Positions 53,223 to 62,663 are shown, counted from the stretch's first letter. The stretch: DNA of 64,000 bases from Ruegeria conchae (GCF_000192475.1 NZ_AEYW01000004.1:1-64000); one strand, 5' to 3'. A program made the numbers and translations. Notes: a model not told the origin generated them from the letters alone.

Positions 53223-54908
53223 CTAGAATAGCTGCAAGTCCTTCGCGCCACTTTGAATTTCGGCGAAGTTCGGCATGTTCTGCACAACCACAGGAGCCGG
53301 AGCCGTGCCCGGCATCGCGACTGTTGGTTTCGCAACAGCCGCTTTACCAAAGGCGGGTTTCTCCAGCTCTCCTCGGATATCGCGCAGCAACGTTTTGTGA
53401 TCTGGCATTGATTTGAGGATTTGCGCGAGGTCCATTTTCGCACCTTTCCACCACTGGAACCAAATCGGTTTCTTCAACGGCCGAATGCGATCGCGTATGC
53501 CCGTGCCATAGCCAGTATCATAGACCTGTTTGCCCAAAAGGACGGTCTGATAAACGCGGAAATTGAACAGCGTTGCAAACTCGATATCGTGTTCCATCGG
53601 CAGGCGGTGCTGCCACAGCTCTAGGTTCTCAGCCAACCGATCCGGGATCTTCATCTCGGTGCGGGCGTCGATCCAGTATTGATCATCGGTGCGGTTGCCC
53701 AATCGGTAGTGCAGACAGATGAAATCTAGAACTTCGTCGTAGAGCTTGTTCATCTGACGGTTATACCGATTGCGCAGCGCTGGCTCGATATCGCGTGTCG
53801 GCAAATGTTCAGCGAACCAGCGTATTGCATGATCGATCATATGGATTGCGGTACTTTCAAGCGGTTCGATGAACCCACCGGACAGACCGATCGCAAGGCA
53901 GTTCTTGACCCACGCATTGCGTACGCGGCCGACGCGCATCGGGATCACGCGGGGTGTCAGACCCTTGCCGCTGTCACCCAGCCACTCCAGATATTCATCC
54001 GCCGCTTGATCATCGGTACGATGCGCCGATGAATACACATAGCCCGTGCCCACACGATTGTAGAGTGGCACCCGCCACGTCCAACCTGCACCAAGAGCTG
54101 TCGACCGAGTGACGCTTTCGATCCTCTCCGGATCGGGATGTTCGATCTGCAGGGCCATTGCGCGATCGTTAGGCAGGTATTCGGAATAATCCATAAATGG
54201 CTCGCCCAGAGCCTGATTGATGATCAACCCGCGGAAGCCGGTGCAATCAATGACCATCTCGATTTCATGGCGGCCCTTGCGCTCTAACATCAAATGACTG
54301 ACGTTACCGTGCTCATCCAGCTCGACCGATTGAACTTCATCCTGAATATGTTCAACGCCACGCTTAGTGCAGACTTTGGTCAACATACCCGCAAATTTCA
54401 CGGCATCCAGATGATAGGCATAACCAAACCGCTGCTCGAATTCGGGTGCACCTAAGGGCCGCGCCCCTTTGCACAGGCGAGCAAGATCATCATGCGGTGA
54501 GATCGATTGCGTAAAGTCCCGATCGCCATTGCCAAATCGTAGGAAATATTCGGCTGCTTCCAACCCTTCCAGCAATTGACCATGCGCAAACGGGTTTACA
54601 TAATCAACGCGATTGCCCTTTGCGTCGTTGTTCCAGTTACAGAACTTCACACCCAGCTTGAATGACGCGTTGGTTTCGCGGAAAAAATCCCTCTCGGCAA
54701 TACCCGCCTGGCGGAGCGTGACCGGCATACGCGGTACAGTTGCTTCCCCAACGCCCACGGTTGAGATATTGGGGCTCTCGATCAGGCAAATACGCGGGCG
54801 ATCCTTAGGCGCCGAAGTGCGTGAAAACACCATGTCCAAGATCAGCGCGGTCATCCAACCGGCTGTACCACCCCCAACGATGGTGATTTTGCGCAAACGA
54901 TTATTCAT
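53223..54908 (-). CDS. Flavin-dependent tryptophan-halogenase-family protein
   Basis: A 561-residue protein from ATG 54908 (AGGGA upstream); the frame continues upstream in-frame without support. FAD motif is GGGTAGW, followed by GVGEATVP and the putative catalytic Lys84 (ASFKLGVKF). The WxWxIP-type halogenase signature is GWTWRVP with Val for Ile, and the active-site EPLESTAIHM segment is present. These are the hallmarks of PrnA/RebH-like halogenases. A proline/alanine-rich tail of about 60 residues follows. It stands alone: no flavin reductase, NRPS or TonB receptor is adjacent. The substrate is unknown. Confidence 0.85.
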   Translation of the reverse strand: MNNRLRKITIVGGGTAGWMTALILDMVFSRTSAPKDRPRICLIESPNISTVGVGEATVPRMPVTLRQAGIAERDFFRETNASFKLGVKFCNWNNDAKGNRVDYVNPFAHGQLLEGLEAAEYFLRFGNGDRDFTQSISPHDDLARLCKGARPLGAPEFEQRFGYAYHLDAVKFAGMLTKVCTKRGVEHIQDEVQSVELDEHGNVSHLMLERKGRHEIEMVIDCTGFRGLIINQALGEPFMDYSEYLPNDRAMALQIEHPDPERIESVTRSTALGAGWTWRVPLYNRVGTGYVYSSAHRTDDQAADEYLEWLGDSGKGLTPRVIPMRVGRVRNAWVKNCLAIGLSGGFIEPLESTAIHMIDHAIRWFAEHLPTRDIEPALRNRYNRQMNKLYDEVLDFICLHYRLGNRTDDQYWIDARTEMKIPDRLAENLELWQHRLPMEHDIEFATLFNFRVYQTVLLGKQVYDTGYGTGIRDRIRPLKKPIWFQWWKGAKMDLAQILKSMPDHKTLLRDIRGELEKPAFGKAAVAKPTVAMPGTAPAPVVVQNMPNFAEIQSGAKDLQLF

Positions 54909-55089
54909 GTTTATTTGTCCCTGTTGGCTCGAGGGGAGATTGCAGCTGCTTCTTGTTTTTGTACTGATGTATATTTGGCAGCGTTCCCCGTTGGCTTGGG
55001 GGAAACATAACAGCTTTTCTGCGTACAGCCAGAGTCTGTGGCAATTCGTTCGACCTGCACATCCGCTGATCCGGTACCAGATCCCCAAA

Positions 55090-55759
55090 ATGCCTAAAAA
55101 TATTTTGTGACGAGACGTTCATTTTTGTTTGATTGCACTTAGGAAATTCAAGCGTAGTCGCCCAAAGTTTTGAGAGATAATTGCAAACATGGATTATGCT
55201 GCTGTTAGCCCGATTAGATTTGCAAGCTCCAATGGTGAGGCTTGCCATATCTCCCAGTTGATATTTCGGAATTACAGCAATGAATTAATAGCTTGTAACA
55301 CGAGAAGGGCCGCCCAACGAACCCGATTATTTGAATCTATTGGAACCAAAGTGGCCAACCCTTCAAGGTCTTGTGGGTAGTTTGAGATCAGCTTTGGTTC
55401 CGCGCCGGATCTCCCATGGCGTGATCCAGCACGTTGATCCGGGCCGTCTGGATTTAGCATCAATCCTCATTTCTTTCTGTAGATTAGAGGGCCGGTCGAG
55501 GCTTGCTGAATGGAGCCCTTGAGTAGCTCAGGCGAAGCAGTTTGGGTGGCACGGTTGAGATTGGCGTAGACGGCAGAATGTCCAGACGACGCTTTACGGT
55601 GATTTCAGGCGATCACCTATTGGCAAATGGATAGTCGGACTGGCGACGTTCATTCTCCAATTCCCGCTATTGCTCGCGAAGGACTTCATTACCCCGATAT
55701 TGTATCTGGTATTGGAAGACTGACTTAAACAGGCCGTTCAGTTCACACGCCTGACTATT
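55090..55759. other. Gene-poor degenerate stretch
   Basis: Between the halogenase gene and the IS relic only short frames with frequent stops are visible, on both strands. I could not identify a gene or structured RNA. It is probably decayed sequence and may contain parts of the former insertion element. Confidence 0.5.
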
Positions 55760-56020
55760 GTCCCTGGATCAACGGAGGACGAAAAATCGCCGTAAGTTTT
55801 TTTGTCGAAAGAACCTTCATTGCCCCGTTATCTAGCATGACAGGCGCCAACATCCGTCGCAGACAGTTGTTCTCGTCCCGCGGCGTTCGCAGATCCTTCG
55901 CACCCGAACGTTCATCCCGCCGAACTTGGCCCTGTATCTGCAAAAGATCGCAACACTGGCTCCACGGCGTGCCGCGTGCTCGAAGCGAGTAACCACGTAT
56001 GTCGGTTTGCACAACGCCCG
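55760..56020 (-). pseudogene. IS3-family transposase OrfA relic
   Basis: Two minus-strand frames share fragments typical of IS3-family OrfA: CRYRAKFGGMNV in one frame and, after a frameshift, DLRTPRDENNCLRRMLAPVMLDNGAM and STKKL in another. No OrfB or terminal inverted repeats are recognisable. The element is dead and truncated. Confidence 0.65.
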
Positions 56021-56060
56021 AAAAATTTAATCTTTCAGACACATTCCGGACATCTCATGC

Positions 56061-56137
56061 GGATACCAAGCAGTTACGGCGCGCTTGGAGGATGTCTGGT
56101 GATTTCTTGAGGGGGTACGAGTGCAGCGCGTCGTACC
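56061..56137 (+). repeat. Dispersed ~78-bp repeat, copy 2
   Basis: This stretch is about 75% identical by eye to 32203-32280 and keeps gataccaagcag, gatttct and the GGTACG...CGTACC hairpin. It lies just beyond the 3' end of iolG and next to the IS relic. On the minus strand the hairpin could act as a terminator for the inositol operon, but there is no T-tract. Confidence 0.65.
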
Positions 56138-56164
56138 TCATCCCTCATTTCAGTTTGTGAGGCA

Positions 56165-57154
56165 TTAAGCGAGCTTCACAACCGATCCCTGCTTCAAGGA
56201 AGTGTCTGCCGCATCTGCCAGTTCCTGCGCCCGTAACCCGTCAACGATACCTGGAGAGGGAGAGGATGCGCGAGACACCGCATCAACGAAGTGTCCCATT
56301 TCTGCCCGATAGGCGCTTTCATATCGCTCAAGGAAGAAATGTCGCGCGGGGGATTTCTGAAACCCGGCAGGTGTCGCAATCTCGACCGCATTTTCCAGCA
56401 TGTTTTCAGCCCGCAACATGCCCTTCTCACCATGAACTTCAATGCGTTGGTCATAGCCATAGCTTGCCCGGCGTGAGTTTGAAATCTGGCAAATCTTGCC
56501 GCTCGCCGTGGTCAGGGTGACAGCAGCGGTATCGACATCTCCGGCCTTGCCGATCTCGGGGTCGACTAGTGATGAGCCAACCGCGTAGACGCTGATTGGT
56601 TCTTCACCCAGCAGGAAGCGCGCCATATCCAGATCGTGGATCATCATATCGCGGAACAGCCCACCCGAGCTTTCGATATAACTGATTGGTGGCGGCGAGG
56701 GGTCGCGGGACAGGATGGTGACGATCTCGACGTTTCCGATTTCGCCGTTGGCGATACGGGACTGGATATTGGCAAAGCTGGGATCAAAGCGGCGGTTGAA
56801 GGCCGTCATGAAGGGCACGCCGGTGGCTTCGACAACTTTGATGCAGTCGCGGATGCGGTTTGCGGACATATCAACTGGCTTTTCGCAGAAGATCGCTTTG
56901 CCAGCATTCGCGGCTTTGTGGATCAGATCGTAGTGGGTATCGGTCGGGGTGCCGATGACAACAGCGTCAACATCCGCACTTCCAATCAGGTCTTCCGCCG
57001 ACAGGGCCTGTGCGCCGGTTTTGTCGGCCAGCATCTGAGCCGGCTCCGCAAACGCATCTGCCACCGCGCTGACTCGCGCGCCATCAATCTGCCCGATCGA
57101 GCGCGCATGAACCTGCCCGATCCGTCCGCAGCCCAGTAAGCCGATATTCAGCAT
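56165..57154 (-). CDS. iolG: Inositol 2-dehydrogenase
   Basis: A 329-residue Gfo/Idh/MocA oxidoreductase with an NAD-binding GLLGCGRIGQVHARS start, the catalytic-lysine motif FCEKPVD (about residue 97), and inositol-dehydrogenase-like DPSPPPISYIESSGG and FRDMMIHDLDMARFLLG. It oxidises myo-inositol to 2-keto-myo-inositol. ATG 57154 follows directly after the aldolase stop and is preferred over an upstream in-frame ATG within that gene. It is the last gene of the iolD-to-iolG operon. Confidence 0.88.
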   Translation of the reverse strand: MLNIGLLGCGRIGQVHARSIGQIDGARVSAVADAFAEPAQMLADKTGAQALSAEDLIGSADVDAVVIGTPTDTHYDLIHKAANAGKAIFCEKPVDMSANRIRDCIKVVEATGVPFMTAFNRRFDPSFANIQSRIANGEIGNVEIVTILSRDPSPPPISYIESSGGLFRDMMIHDLDMARFLLGEEPISVYAVGSSLVDPEIGKAGDVDTAAVTLTTASGKICQISNSRRASYGYDQRIEVHGEKGMLRAENMLENAVEIATPAGFQKSPARHFFLERYESAYRAEMGHFVDAVSRASSPSPGIVDGLRAQELADAADTSLKQGSVVKLA

Positions 57155-57155
57155 C

Positions 57156-57986
57156 TCATGCCCCTTTGAAGGCTTGTAGAACCCGGCGTGTCGCCTCGAC
57201 CACCGGTTCATGTGTTTCTTTCAAGATTTGAACGCGGTCGAACCTGTCCGGGTCGGCATTTACGGCAGTACGCAAGGCATTACCAAATGCCATCCGCAAT
57301 TCGGTCCCGATGTTGAATTTGCAGATTTTCGACCCGCGTGCCAGAGCAGAGCGCTGTGTGACCGGTACCCCTGAACCGCCATGGATCACCAGCGGTACTT
57401 CAGTCACGGCTTCGATAGCGCGGATGCGGCCCTCGTCCAAGCCACCTTCTTTATTCTGTTGCAGATGGACGTTGCCGACCGAGATTGCCATCGCGTCGAC
57501 GCCGGTCTCATGGGCGAATTGCGCGGCCTCATCCGGATCAGTGCCGTCCGAACCCTCGCCGCCGGAATAGCCAACAAAACCGATTTCACCTTCGCAGGAA
57601 ACACCGGCAGAATGGGCCATTTCGGCAATCGCTGCGGTCTCGGCAATGTTCTGCTCCAATGGCTTGCGCGAGCCGTCGAACATGACCGAAGTGAAGCCAC
57701 TGTCGATGGCGATGCGGCAGTCTTCATGGGTGTAGCCGTGATCCAGATGGGCCACGACAGGTACGCTTGCCCCCTCGGCCAAATGGCGGAACATCTTGCC
57801 CAGAACCGGCAGCGGCGTGTGTTCGCGGCAGGATGGACCGGCTTGTAGGATGATAGGCACGCCTTCGGCTTCGGCGGCGGCCACATAGGCGCGCATATCC
57901 TCCCAGCCCAAAGTCACCAGCCCGGCCACGGCATAGCCGCCACGCAGCGCGGGTTGCAGCGCGTCCGATAATGTCACAAGGCTCAT
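57156..57986 (-). CDS. iolJ: Class II aldolase of inositol catabolism
   Basis: A 276-residue class II fructose-bisphosphate-aldolase-like protein. Zinc ligands lie in VAHLDHGYTHEDC, CEGEIGFVG and VIHGGSGVP, with the phosphate-binding end KFNIGTELR. In inositol operons such an enzyme (IolJ) cleaves 2-deoxy-5-keto-gluconate-6-phosphate. ATG 57986 overlaps the iolB stop (ATGA). The class is clear; the exact substrate is inferred from operon context. Confidence 0.85.
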   Translation of the reverse strand: MSLVTLSDALQPALRGGYAVAGLVTLGWEDMRAYVAAAEAEGVPIILQAGPSCREHTPLPVLGKMFRHLAEGASVPVVAHLDHGYTHEDCRIAIDSGFTSVMFDGSRKPLEQNIAETAAIAEMAHSAGVSCEGEIGFVGYSGGEGSDGTDPDEAAQFAHETGVDAMAISVGNVHLQQNKEGGLDEGRIRAIEAVTEVPLVIHGGSGVPVTQRSALARGSKICKFNIGTELRMAFGNALRTAVNADPDRFDRVQILKETHEPVVEATRRVLQAFKGA

Positions 57987-58840
57987 TTGAACTTGGCCAC
58001 CATGTCCATGATTCCGGGGATGGTGTGCAGTTGGGCTGCATGGGTCGGTTGGAAGTACTGTTTTAGCGAGCGCTGGCTGAGGCCGCCGAGGATGGTGAAA
58101 TAGTACATTTCGTACCCCGGCAGAACCGCGCAAGGGTGATAGCCTTTGTCGATCATGATCGTTGAACCATCCATGATGTGATAGGCATCGCCCGGCTTGT
58201 TGTCCTCACGCTGGAGCATCTGGATGCCCGAGCCATAGTCGGGCCGGAAGCGGAAATTGTAGGTCTCGTCATGGCGGGTTTCGATCATCTCGCCATCGTC
58301 ACCTTTGCGGTCGGTGTCGTGTTTGTGGCTAGGAAAACCAGACCAACCGCCTTGACCCACGGTGAAAAGTTCAGACACCAGCAGGCGGCCCACCTTGTCG
58401 TGGTGGTTTGCGCCAAGAATGTGTTTGATCTTGCGGTGCGTTTTGGTGTCGTCAGAACCGTATTGAACCAGATCCAGCTCGGGCACGCGGACATCAAAAG
58501 GCTCAAGCACGCGGTCGAACTTAGCGCCCGCTATGAAGGTCTCGGTCTCGTCCGTCACGCAAGTAATGCGAACCTTAGCGCCGACGGGTACATAGACACC
58601 TTCGGGGTCGCCATCCCAGACGTCGATGGTGCGGTTGCCGAGGTTGGTATAAATCGCTCCGTCCACATCCACATCTACAGTGCCAGTGGCAGGCACAATG
58701 CAAGTCTCATAGCCAGGTACCGCGTATTCGAACACTTCGCCCTTTTTTAGCTTGACGATGTTGAAATAGTTCAGCGGCACCAGATCATTGTCGGCATCGA
58801 CAATAGGTTTGTTCTGGTTGTCATGGGGCGCGATATGCAT
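57983..58840 (-). CDS. iolB: 5-deoxy-glucuronate isomerase
   Basis: A 285-residue cupin-type isomerase. It shows the IolB pattern FTVGQGGWSGFPSHKHD, a metal site with E/H (EETYNFRF-like HDETYNFRF), and HPCAVLPGYEMYYFTILGG. It converts 5-deoxy-glucuronate to 2-deoxy-5-keto-gluconate. AAAGGAG before ATG 58840 supports the start. It sits between iolC and the aldolase gene. Confidence 0.92.
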   Translation of the reverse strand: MHIAPHDNQNKPIVDADNDLVPLNYFNIVKLKKGEVFEYAVPGYETCIVPATGTVDVDVDGAIYTNLGNRTIDVWDGDPEGVYVPVGAKVRITCVTDETETFIAGAKFDRVLEPFDVRVPELDLVQYGSDDTKTHRKIKHILGANHHDKVGRLLVSELFTVGQGGWSGFPSHKHDTDRKGDDGEMIETRHDETYNFRFRPDYGSGIQMLQREDNKPGDAYHIMDGSTIMIDKGYHPCAVLPGYEMYYFTILGGLSQRSLKQYFQPTHAAQLHTIPGIMDMVAKFK

Positions 58841-58852
58841 CTGCGTCTCCTT

Positions 58853-59830
58853 TCAGGTATCCGTGGGGCCCGGGTGTCGGGCCAGAAAATCGTCAAGTTC
58901 AGGCGTGGTCGGCATGGCCCCGGCGCAACCGGGTTTCGATACGACGATGGACGCGCAGGCCGAGCCGCGCAGCACTGCGTCGCGCAGGTCATGCCCCGCC
59001 GCGATTGAGGCCAGCAGACCGGCCAGGAAGCTGTCGCCCGCGCCATTGGGTTTCACAGCGGTGACCGGGTAGATGCCGGTGCGGATCTCTTGCCCGTCGG
59101 TCAGGGTGATGGCCCCTTCATGGCCCATCTTGTAGACCACCATCTTGCCGTTGGCAGCCAGTTCACGGGCTTTGTCTAGCCCCTTTTCAATGCCGCCCGC
59201 CATAAAGCCGAATTCTTCGTCGTTGCCGACGATTAGATCACTTTCGTTCCCAGCGCGGGTCAGAACATCTGAGGCCACCTGCGCCGAGGGCCAACTATAG
59301 GGACGATAATCAATGTCGAAGATCACTGGTAAACCAGCGGCGCGCGCGTTTTCAAACGCGCGAAACGTAGCCGAGCGTGAAGGCTCTGCCGCAAACACTG
59401 TGCCTGCCGTGATCAGGGCAGAAAACGAGGTATAATCCACCGCATCCATATCAGCTTCGGTCACCTGAAAATCGGCGGCGCCGTTGCGGTAGATGACATT
59501 CTGAAAGTCTTCGATGCAGCTTTCGTAGACAGCCAAGGACGTACGCGCCTCGCCGCCCACAGCACGGACATATCGCGTTTCAACGCCATAATCCTGCAGC
59601 TGGTTCACACAGAATCGGCCGACTGCATCATCTGATACAGATGTAACCAACGCGGCTTGACCGCCAAGCTTGACCAGCCCCGCGCAGATATTGGCGCTTG
59701 AGCCGCCCAGATCGGCATGGAACGTATCCGCATCAACGCTTTTGGTGCCGATGGGACCAGCAAACAAATCCATACCCGCGCGTCCGAACACGGCAAAGCG
59801 GTTGCCTTTTATGCCTTTGACTAGTGTCAC
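58853..59830 (-). CDS. iolC: 5-dehydro-2-deoxygluconokinase
   Basis: A 325-residue PfkB-family kinase: substrate-binding DTFHADLGGSSANICAGLVKLGG near the N-terminus, and the ATP/catalytic motif NGAGDSFLAGLLASIA with the catalytic Asp. It phosphorylates 2-deoxy-5-keto-gluconate. Start ATG 59830 overlaps the stop of the dioxygenase gene by four bases. Confidence 0.9.
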   Translation of the reverse strand: MTLVKGIKGNRFAVFGRAGMDLFAGPIGTKSVDADTFHADLGGSSANICAGLVKLGGQAALVTSVSDDAVGRFCVNQLQDYGVETRYVRAVGGEARTSLAVYESCIEDFQNVIYRNGAADFQVTEADMDAVDYTSFSALITAGTVFAAEPSRSATFRAFENARAAGLPVIFDIDYRPYSWPSAQVASDVLTRAGNESDLIVGNDEEFGFMAGGIEKGLDKARELAANGKMVVYKMGHEGAITLTDGQEIRTGIYPVTAVKPNGAGDSFLAGLLASIAAGHDLRDAVLRGSACASIVVSKPGCAGAMPTTPELDDFLARHPGPTDT

Positions 59831-60666
59831 TTGCGCCCCTCGGTATTGCCTGCCCGCGCAGCATCAAGCACCTCGGGGTAGGGATAGTTCAGACCCAGCA
59901 ATTGCCGCATGTCGGGGCTTGCTTGATTGAGGAAATCTTGCGGTAGCGCAGCAGGCATATCTTCCATCGGTTTGACCCATTTGGGCAGGTACTGGATCAG
60001 GATCGCACTGCGGTCGTGATCTGCATTGTTTGGCATCGCGCAATGCCATGTCACGCCATAGAAAAGAGCAACATCGCCGGGCTCACCGGTCATCTGCTCG
60101 CATTTGTCGAAGAACTTGTCTTCAGGTGTGGGATACCGCAGCTCTTTCTGCGATCCGGGTACATAGCCGGTCGCGCCGCTTTCCTTAGTGAACGGGTCCA
60201 GCAAAACCGAGACCTGCGCGTTCATCGGAAATGACCCATTCAGACCCATGGGATGCGTTTCGGGGCTGTGAAAATCCCAATAGGGATAGTCGACATGCGG
60301 CTCTTGCCCCGGACCGCCCGGTAGGATGCGGTTGGCAGCGATCGAGCCCATGATGAACTCGGTCCCCAGAAACTTGCGGAGGATCTTCATCAAAACCGGG
60401 TGAGCGGCCAGGCGAGAAAACACGTCACCCTTCGCCAAAAGGTTCCACACACGGCGTTGCAGGTTCAGCTTGCCATCTTCTTCTGCGGCCCCCTGAAAAT
60501 GCGTCACTTTCTCGGCCGCCGCCTCGGAATGCTCCATGACGATCGCGCGGGCCTCGGCGATTTCCTCGGGTGTGAACAGGCCTGAGATGGCAACCGCTCC
60601 GCCGCCATTCAGCAACTCATCAACGATGACGTCAGGATCGGCTGTCTCTGCTGTAAACCGTTTCAT
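59827..60666 (-). CDS. PhyH-family Fe(II)/2-oxoglutarate dioxygenase within the inositol operon
   Basis: A 279-residue phytanoyl-CoA-dioxygenase-like protein. The iron triad is H124-x-D126 (EPHVDYPYW) and H208 (VTWHCAMPN), with R219 (HDRSAIL) as the likely 2-oxoglutarate anchor. All catalytic residues are present. It overlaps iolD and iolC at its two ends (1 and 4 bases), so it is a true member of the operon. It is not part of the textbook inositol pathway. It may hydroxylate or demethylate an inositol derivative such as a methyl-inositol; this is inference. Confidence 0.85.
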   Translation of the reverse strand: MKRFTAETADPDVIVDELLNGGGAVAISGLFTPEEIAEARAIVMEHSEAAAEKVTHFQGAAEEDGKLNLQRRVWNLLAKGDVFSRLAAHPVLMKILRKFLGTEFIMGSIAANRILPGGPGQEPHVDYPYWDFHSPETHPMGLNGSFPMNAQVSVLLDPFTKESGATGYVPGSQKELRYPTPEDKFFDKCEQMTGEPGDVALFYGVTWHCAMPNNADHDRSAILIQYLPKWVKPMEDMPAALPQDFLNQASPDMRQLLGLNYPYPEVLDAARAGNTEGRK

Positions 60667-62534
60667 CAGATACCCTTACGCTGCTTTTCACGAGTGGTTT
60701 CCCATTCAACATGGGCATTGCGCACGTTTTCATCGGCCGAGGTATGAGGGGTTCCAACCTCCCACCAGGCATGTCCTTCGGTCGTCCAACCTTCGTAGGC
60801 ATCCACATCCATCACAATTACGTAAGTTTTGTCGCTGGCCTTCGCGCGCTTGAACGCTTCGGTCAGTTCTGCCGGGTTCGCGACCTTCTCGCTTGTGGCT
60901 CCCATCGAAGCCGCGTGGGCCACGAAATCAACGCCGAAGGCTTCGGGAATGGTCGGGCAATCTTCCAGCAGGTTGTTGAAGCTTTCGTTGCCGGTGTTGT
61001 TCTGCAGTTTGTTGATGACCGCAAAGCCACCATTGTCCAGCACCAGCACGATCATCTTCTTGCGGCTCAAGACCGAGGAATAGATGTCTGAATTCAACAT
61101 CATGTACGAGCCGTCACCGCAGAAGGTGATGGTGTCTTTCTCAGGCTCGCGCTCGGATTGGGCAATGCGCGCACCCCAGGCGCCTGCGATCTCATAGCCC
61201 ATGCAGGAAAAGCCGAACTCGACATCGACGGTACCGATATCCAGAGTGCGCCAGTTGGCTGTAACCTCGGCGGGCAATCCCCCAGCAGCGGCAACCACAC
61301 GGTCGCGCGTGTCGCACAGCTCATTCACGACGCCGATGGCTTGAGCGTAGGAATTCGGACGGTTTCCGTAGGAGACATTCTCGGCCACATAGGCATCCCA
61401 CTTGTGCCGCTCTTCCTGCGCCAACGAGACCCACTCAGCAGGAGCGGTATAGTCAACTGCCTGTGTTAGAGACTTCAAAGATAACTTTGCATCCCCCACA
61501 ACCGGCAAGGACATGTGCTTGCCCGCATCATGCCGCGCTGCGTTGATCGAGATGAACTGAGCGTCCTTGTCAAAGGCGGTCCACGATCCGGTTGTGAAAT
61601 CCTGTAGCCGCGTGCCGACTGCGACGATCACATCGGCCTTTTCTGCAATCGCATTGGCACTGTCTGAACCCGTCACGCCAATCGGGCCGATATTCAGCGG
61701 ATGGGTTGCCAGCATGTTGGCGCGGCCTGCGATGGTTTCGACGACCGGGATCTGGTGCTTCTCGGCAAACTCAGTCAGTTCGGTGACAGCTTTGGAATAC
61801 TGAACGCCGCCGCCTGCGATGATCATCGGGCGTTTCGCGCCTGCCAGCGCGGCAACCGCATCAGCGATCTCATCCGCATCAGGCGATTGGCGACGAATGC
61901 GGTGGACTTTCTTTTCAAAGAACTTCACCGGGTAGTCATAGGTCCAACCCTGCACGTCTTGCGGCAACCCGAGGAAAGCAGGCCCGCAATCGCCCGGGTC
62001 CAGCATCGTCGCAATGGCGGCGGGCAGAGATTGAATGACCTGTGCCGGATGCGTGATGCGATCCCAATAGCGGCTGACCGGCTTGAAGGCGTCATTCACG
62101 CCGAAGGTCGGGTCATAGTAGTTCTCCATCTGCTGCAGAACCGGATCAGGCAAGCGGGTGATGAATGTATCCCCGCACAGCATCAGCATCGGCAAGCGAT
62201 TGGCATGGGCAAGCCCGGCGGCAGTCAGCAGATTCGCGGTACCGGGTCCCGCGCTGGCGGTGCAGAACATGAATCGCTGACGCAGCCACTGCTTGGCATA
62301 TCCTGCGGCCGCGAATCCCATGCTCTGTTCATTCTGCCCACGATAGAGTGGCAACTCATCCCGCACGGTATTCAGGGCCTCTCCCAGGCAGGTCACGTTG
62401 CCATGGCCGAAAATCCCGAAACCCCCGCCACATAAACGATATTCCTGTCCATCGATCTCGATAAATTGGTTCGACAGCCAGCGAATGATCGCCTGCGCCG
62501 TTGTCAGGTAAACAGTGTCATGTTGCGCGGACAT
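60666..62534 (-). CDS. iolD: Trihydroxycyclohexane-1,2-dione hydrolase
   Basis: A 622-residue thiamine-diphosphate enzyme. The N-terminal PYR domain has the LYRGQNEQSMGFAAAGYAKQ segment. The central domain has IIAGGGVQYSKA. The C-terminal PP domain has the TPP/Mg motif GDGSYMMLNSDIY with DNGGFAVI. The length fits IolD. ATG 62534 is preferred, with AAAGGAG upstream; the frame extends further but without support. It opens the six-membered ring and heads the minus-strand operon, facing the LacI-type operator. Confidence 0.93.
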   Translation of the reverse strand: MSAQHDTVYLTTAQAIIRWLSNQFIEIDGQEYRLCGGGFGIFGHGNVTCLGEALNTVRDELPLYRGQNEQSMGFAAAGYAKQWLRQRFMFCTASAGPGTANLLTAAGLAHANRLPMLMLCGDTFITRLPDPVLQQMENYYDPTFGVNDAFKPVSRYWDRITHPAQVIQSLPAAIATMLDPGDCGPAFLGLPQDVQGWTYDYPVKFFEKKVHRIRRQSPDADEIADAVAALAGAKRPMIIAGGGVQYSKAVTELTEFAEKHQIPVVETIAGRANMLATHPLNIGPIGVTGSDSANAIAEKADVIVAVGTRLQDFTTGSWTAFDKDAQFISINAARHDAGKHMSLPVVGDAKLSLKSLTQAVDYTAPAEWVSLAQEERHKWDAYVAENVSYGNRPNSYAQAIGVVNELCDTRDRVVAAAGGLPAEVTANWRTLDIGTVDVEFGFSCMGYEIAGAWGARIAQSEREPEKDTITFCGDGSYMMLNSDIYSSVLSRKKMIVLVLDNGGFAVINKLQNNTGNESFNNLLEDCPTIPEAFGVDFVAHAASMGATSEKVANPAELTEAFKRAKASDKTYVIVMDVDAYEGWTTEGHAWWEVGTPHTSADENVRNAHVEWETTREKQRKGI

Positions 62535-62611
62535 GTCTGCGGGCTCCTTTAGGAAAATTGAGGTGCAATGCCGAATGCAGCTTGCGAGAGTCCTATTCTC
62601 ACGATACAAGT

Positions 62612-62629
62612 TTTGCAACCGGTTGCAAA
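62612..62629. promoter_or_regulatory. LacI-type palindromic operator between the inositol gene arms
   Basis: TTTGCAACCGGTTGCAAA (62612-62629) is an 18-bp perfect palindrome with the central CG typical of LacI/GalR-family operators. It lies between iolD (start 62534) and the divergent dehydrogenase gene (start 62664). The regulator gene is not in the window. Confidence 0.8.
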
Positions 62630-62663
62630 TGGTTTTCAAGAAAAAGCGGAGGAGGGCGTCGGA

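Noticed and set aside
55160-55560. Complete insertion sequence near the halogenase
   Set aside because: No intact transposase frame or terminal inverted repeats could be found; only an OrfA relic is supported.
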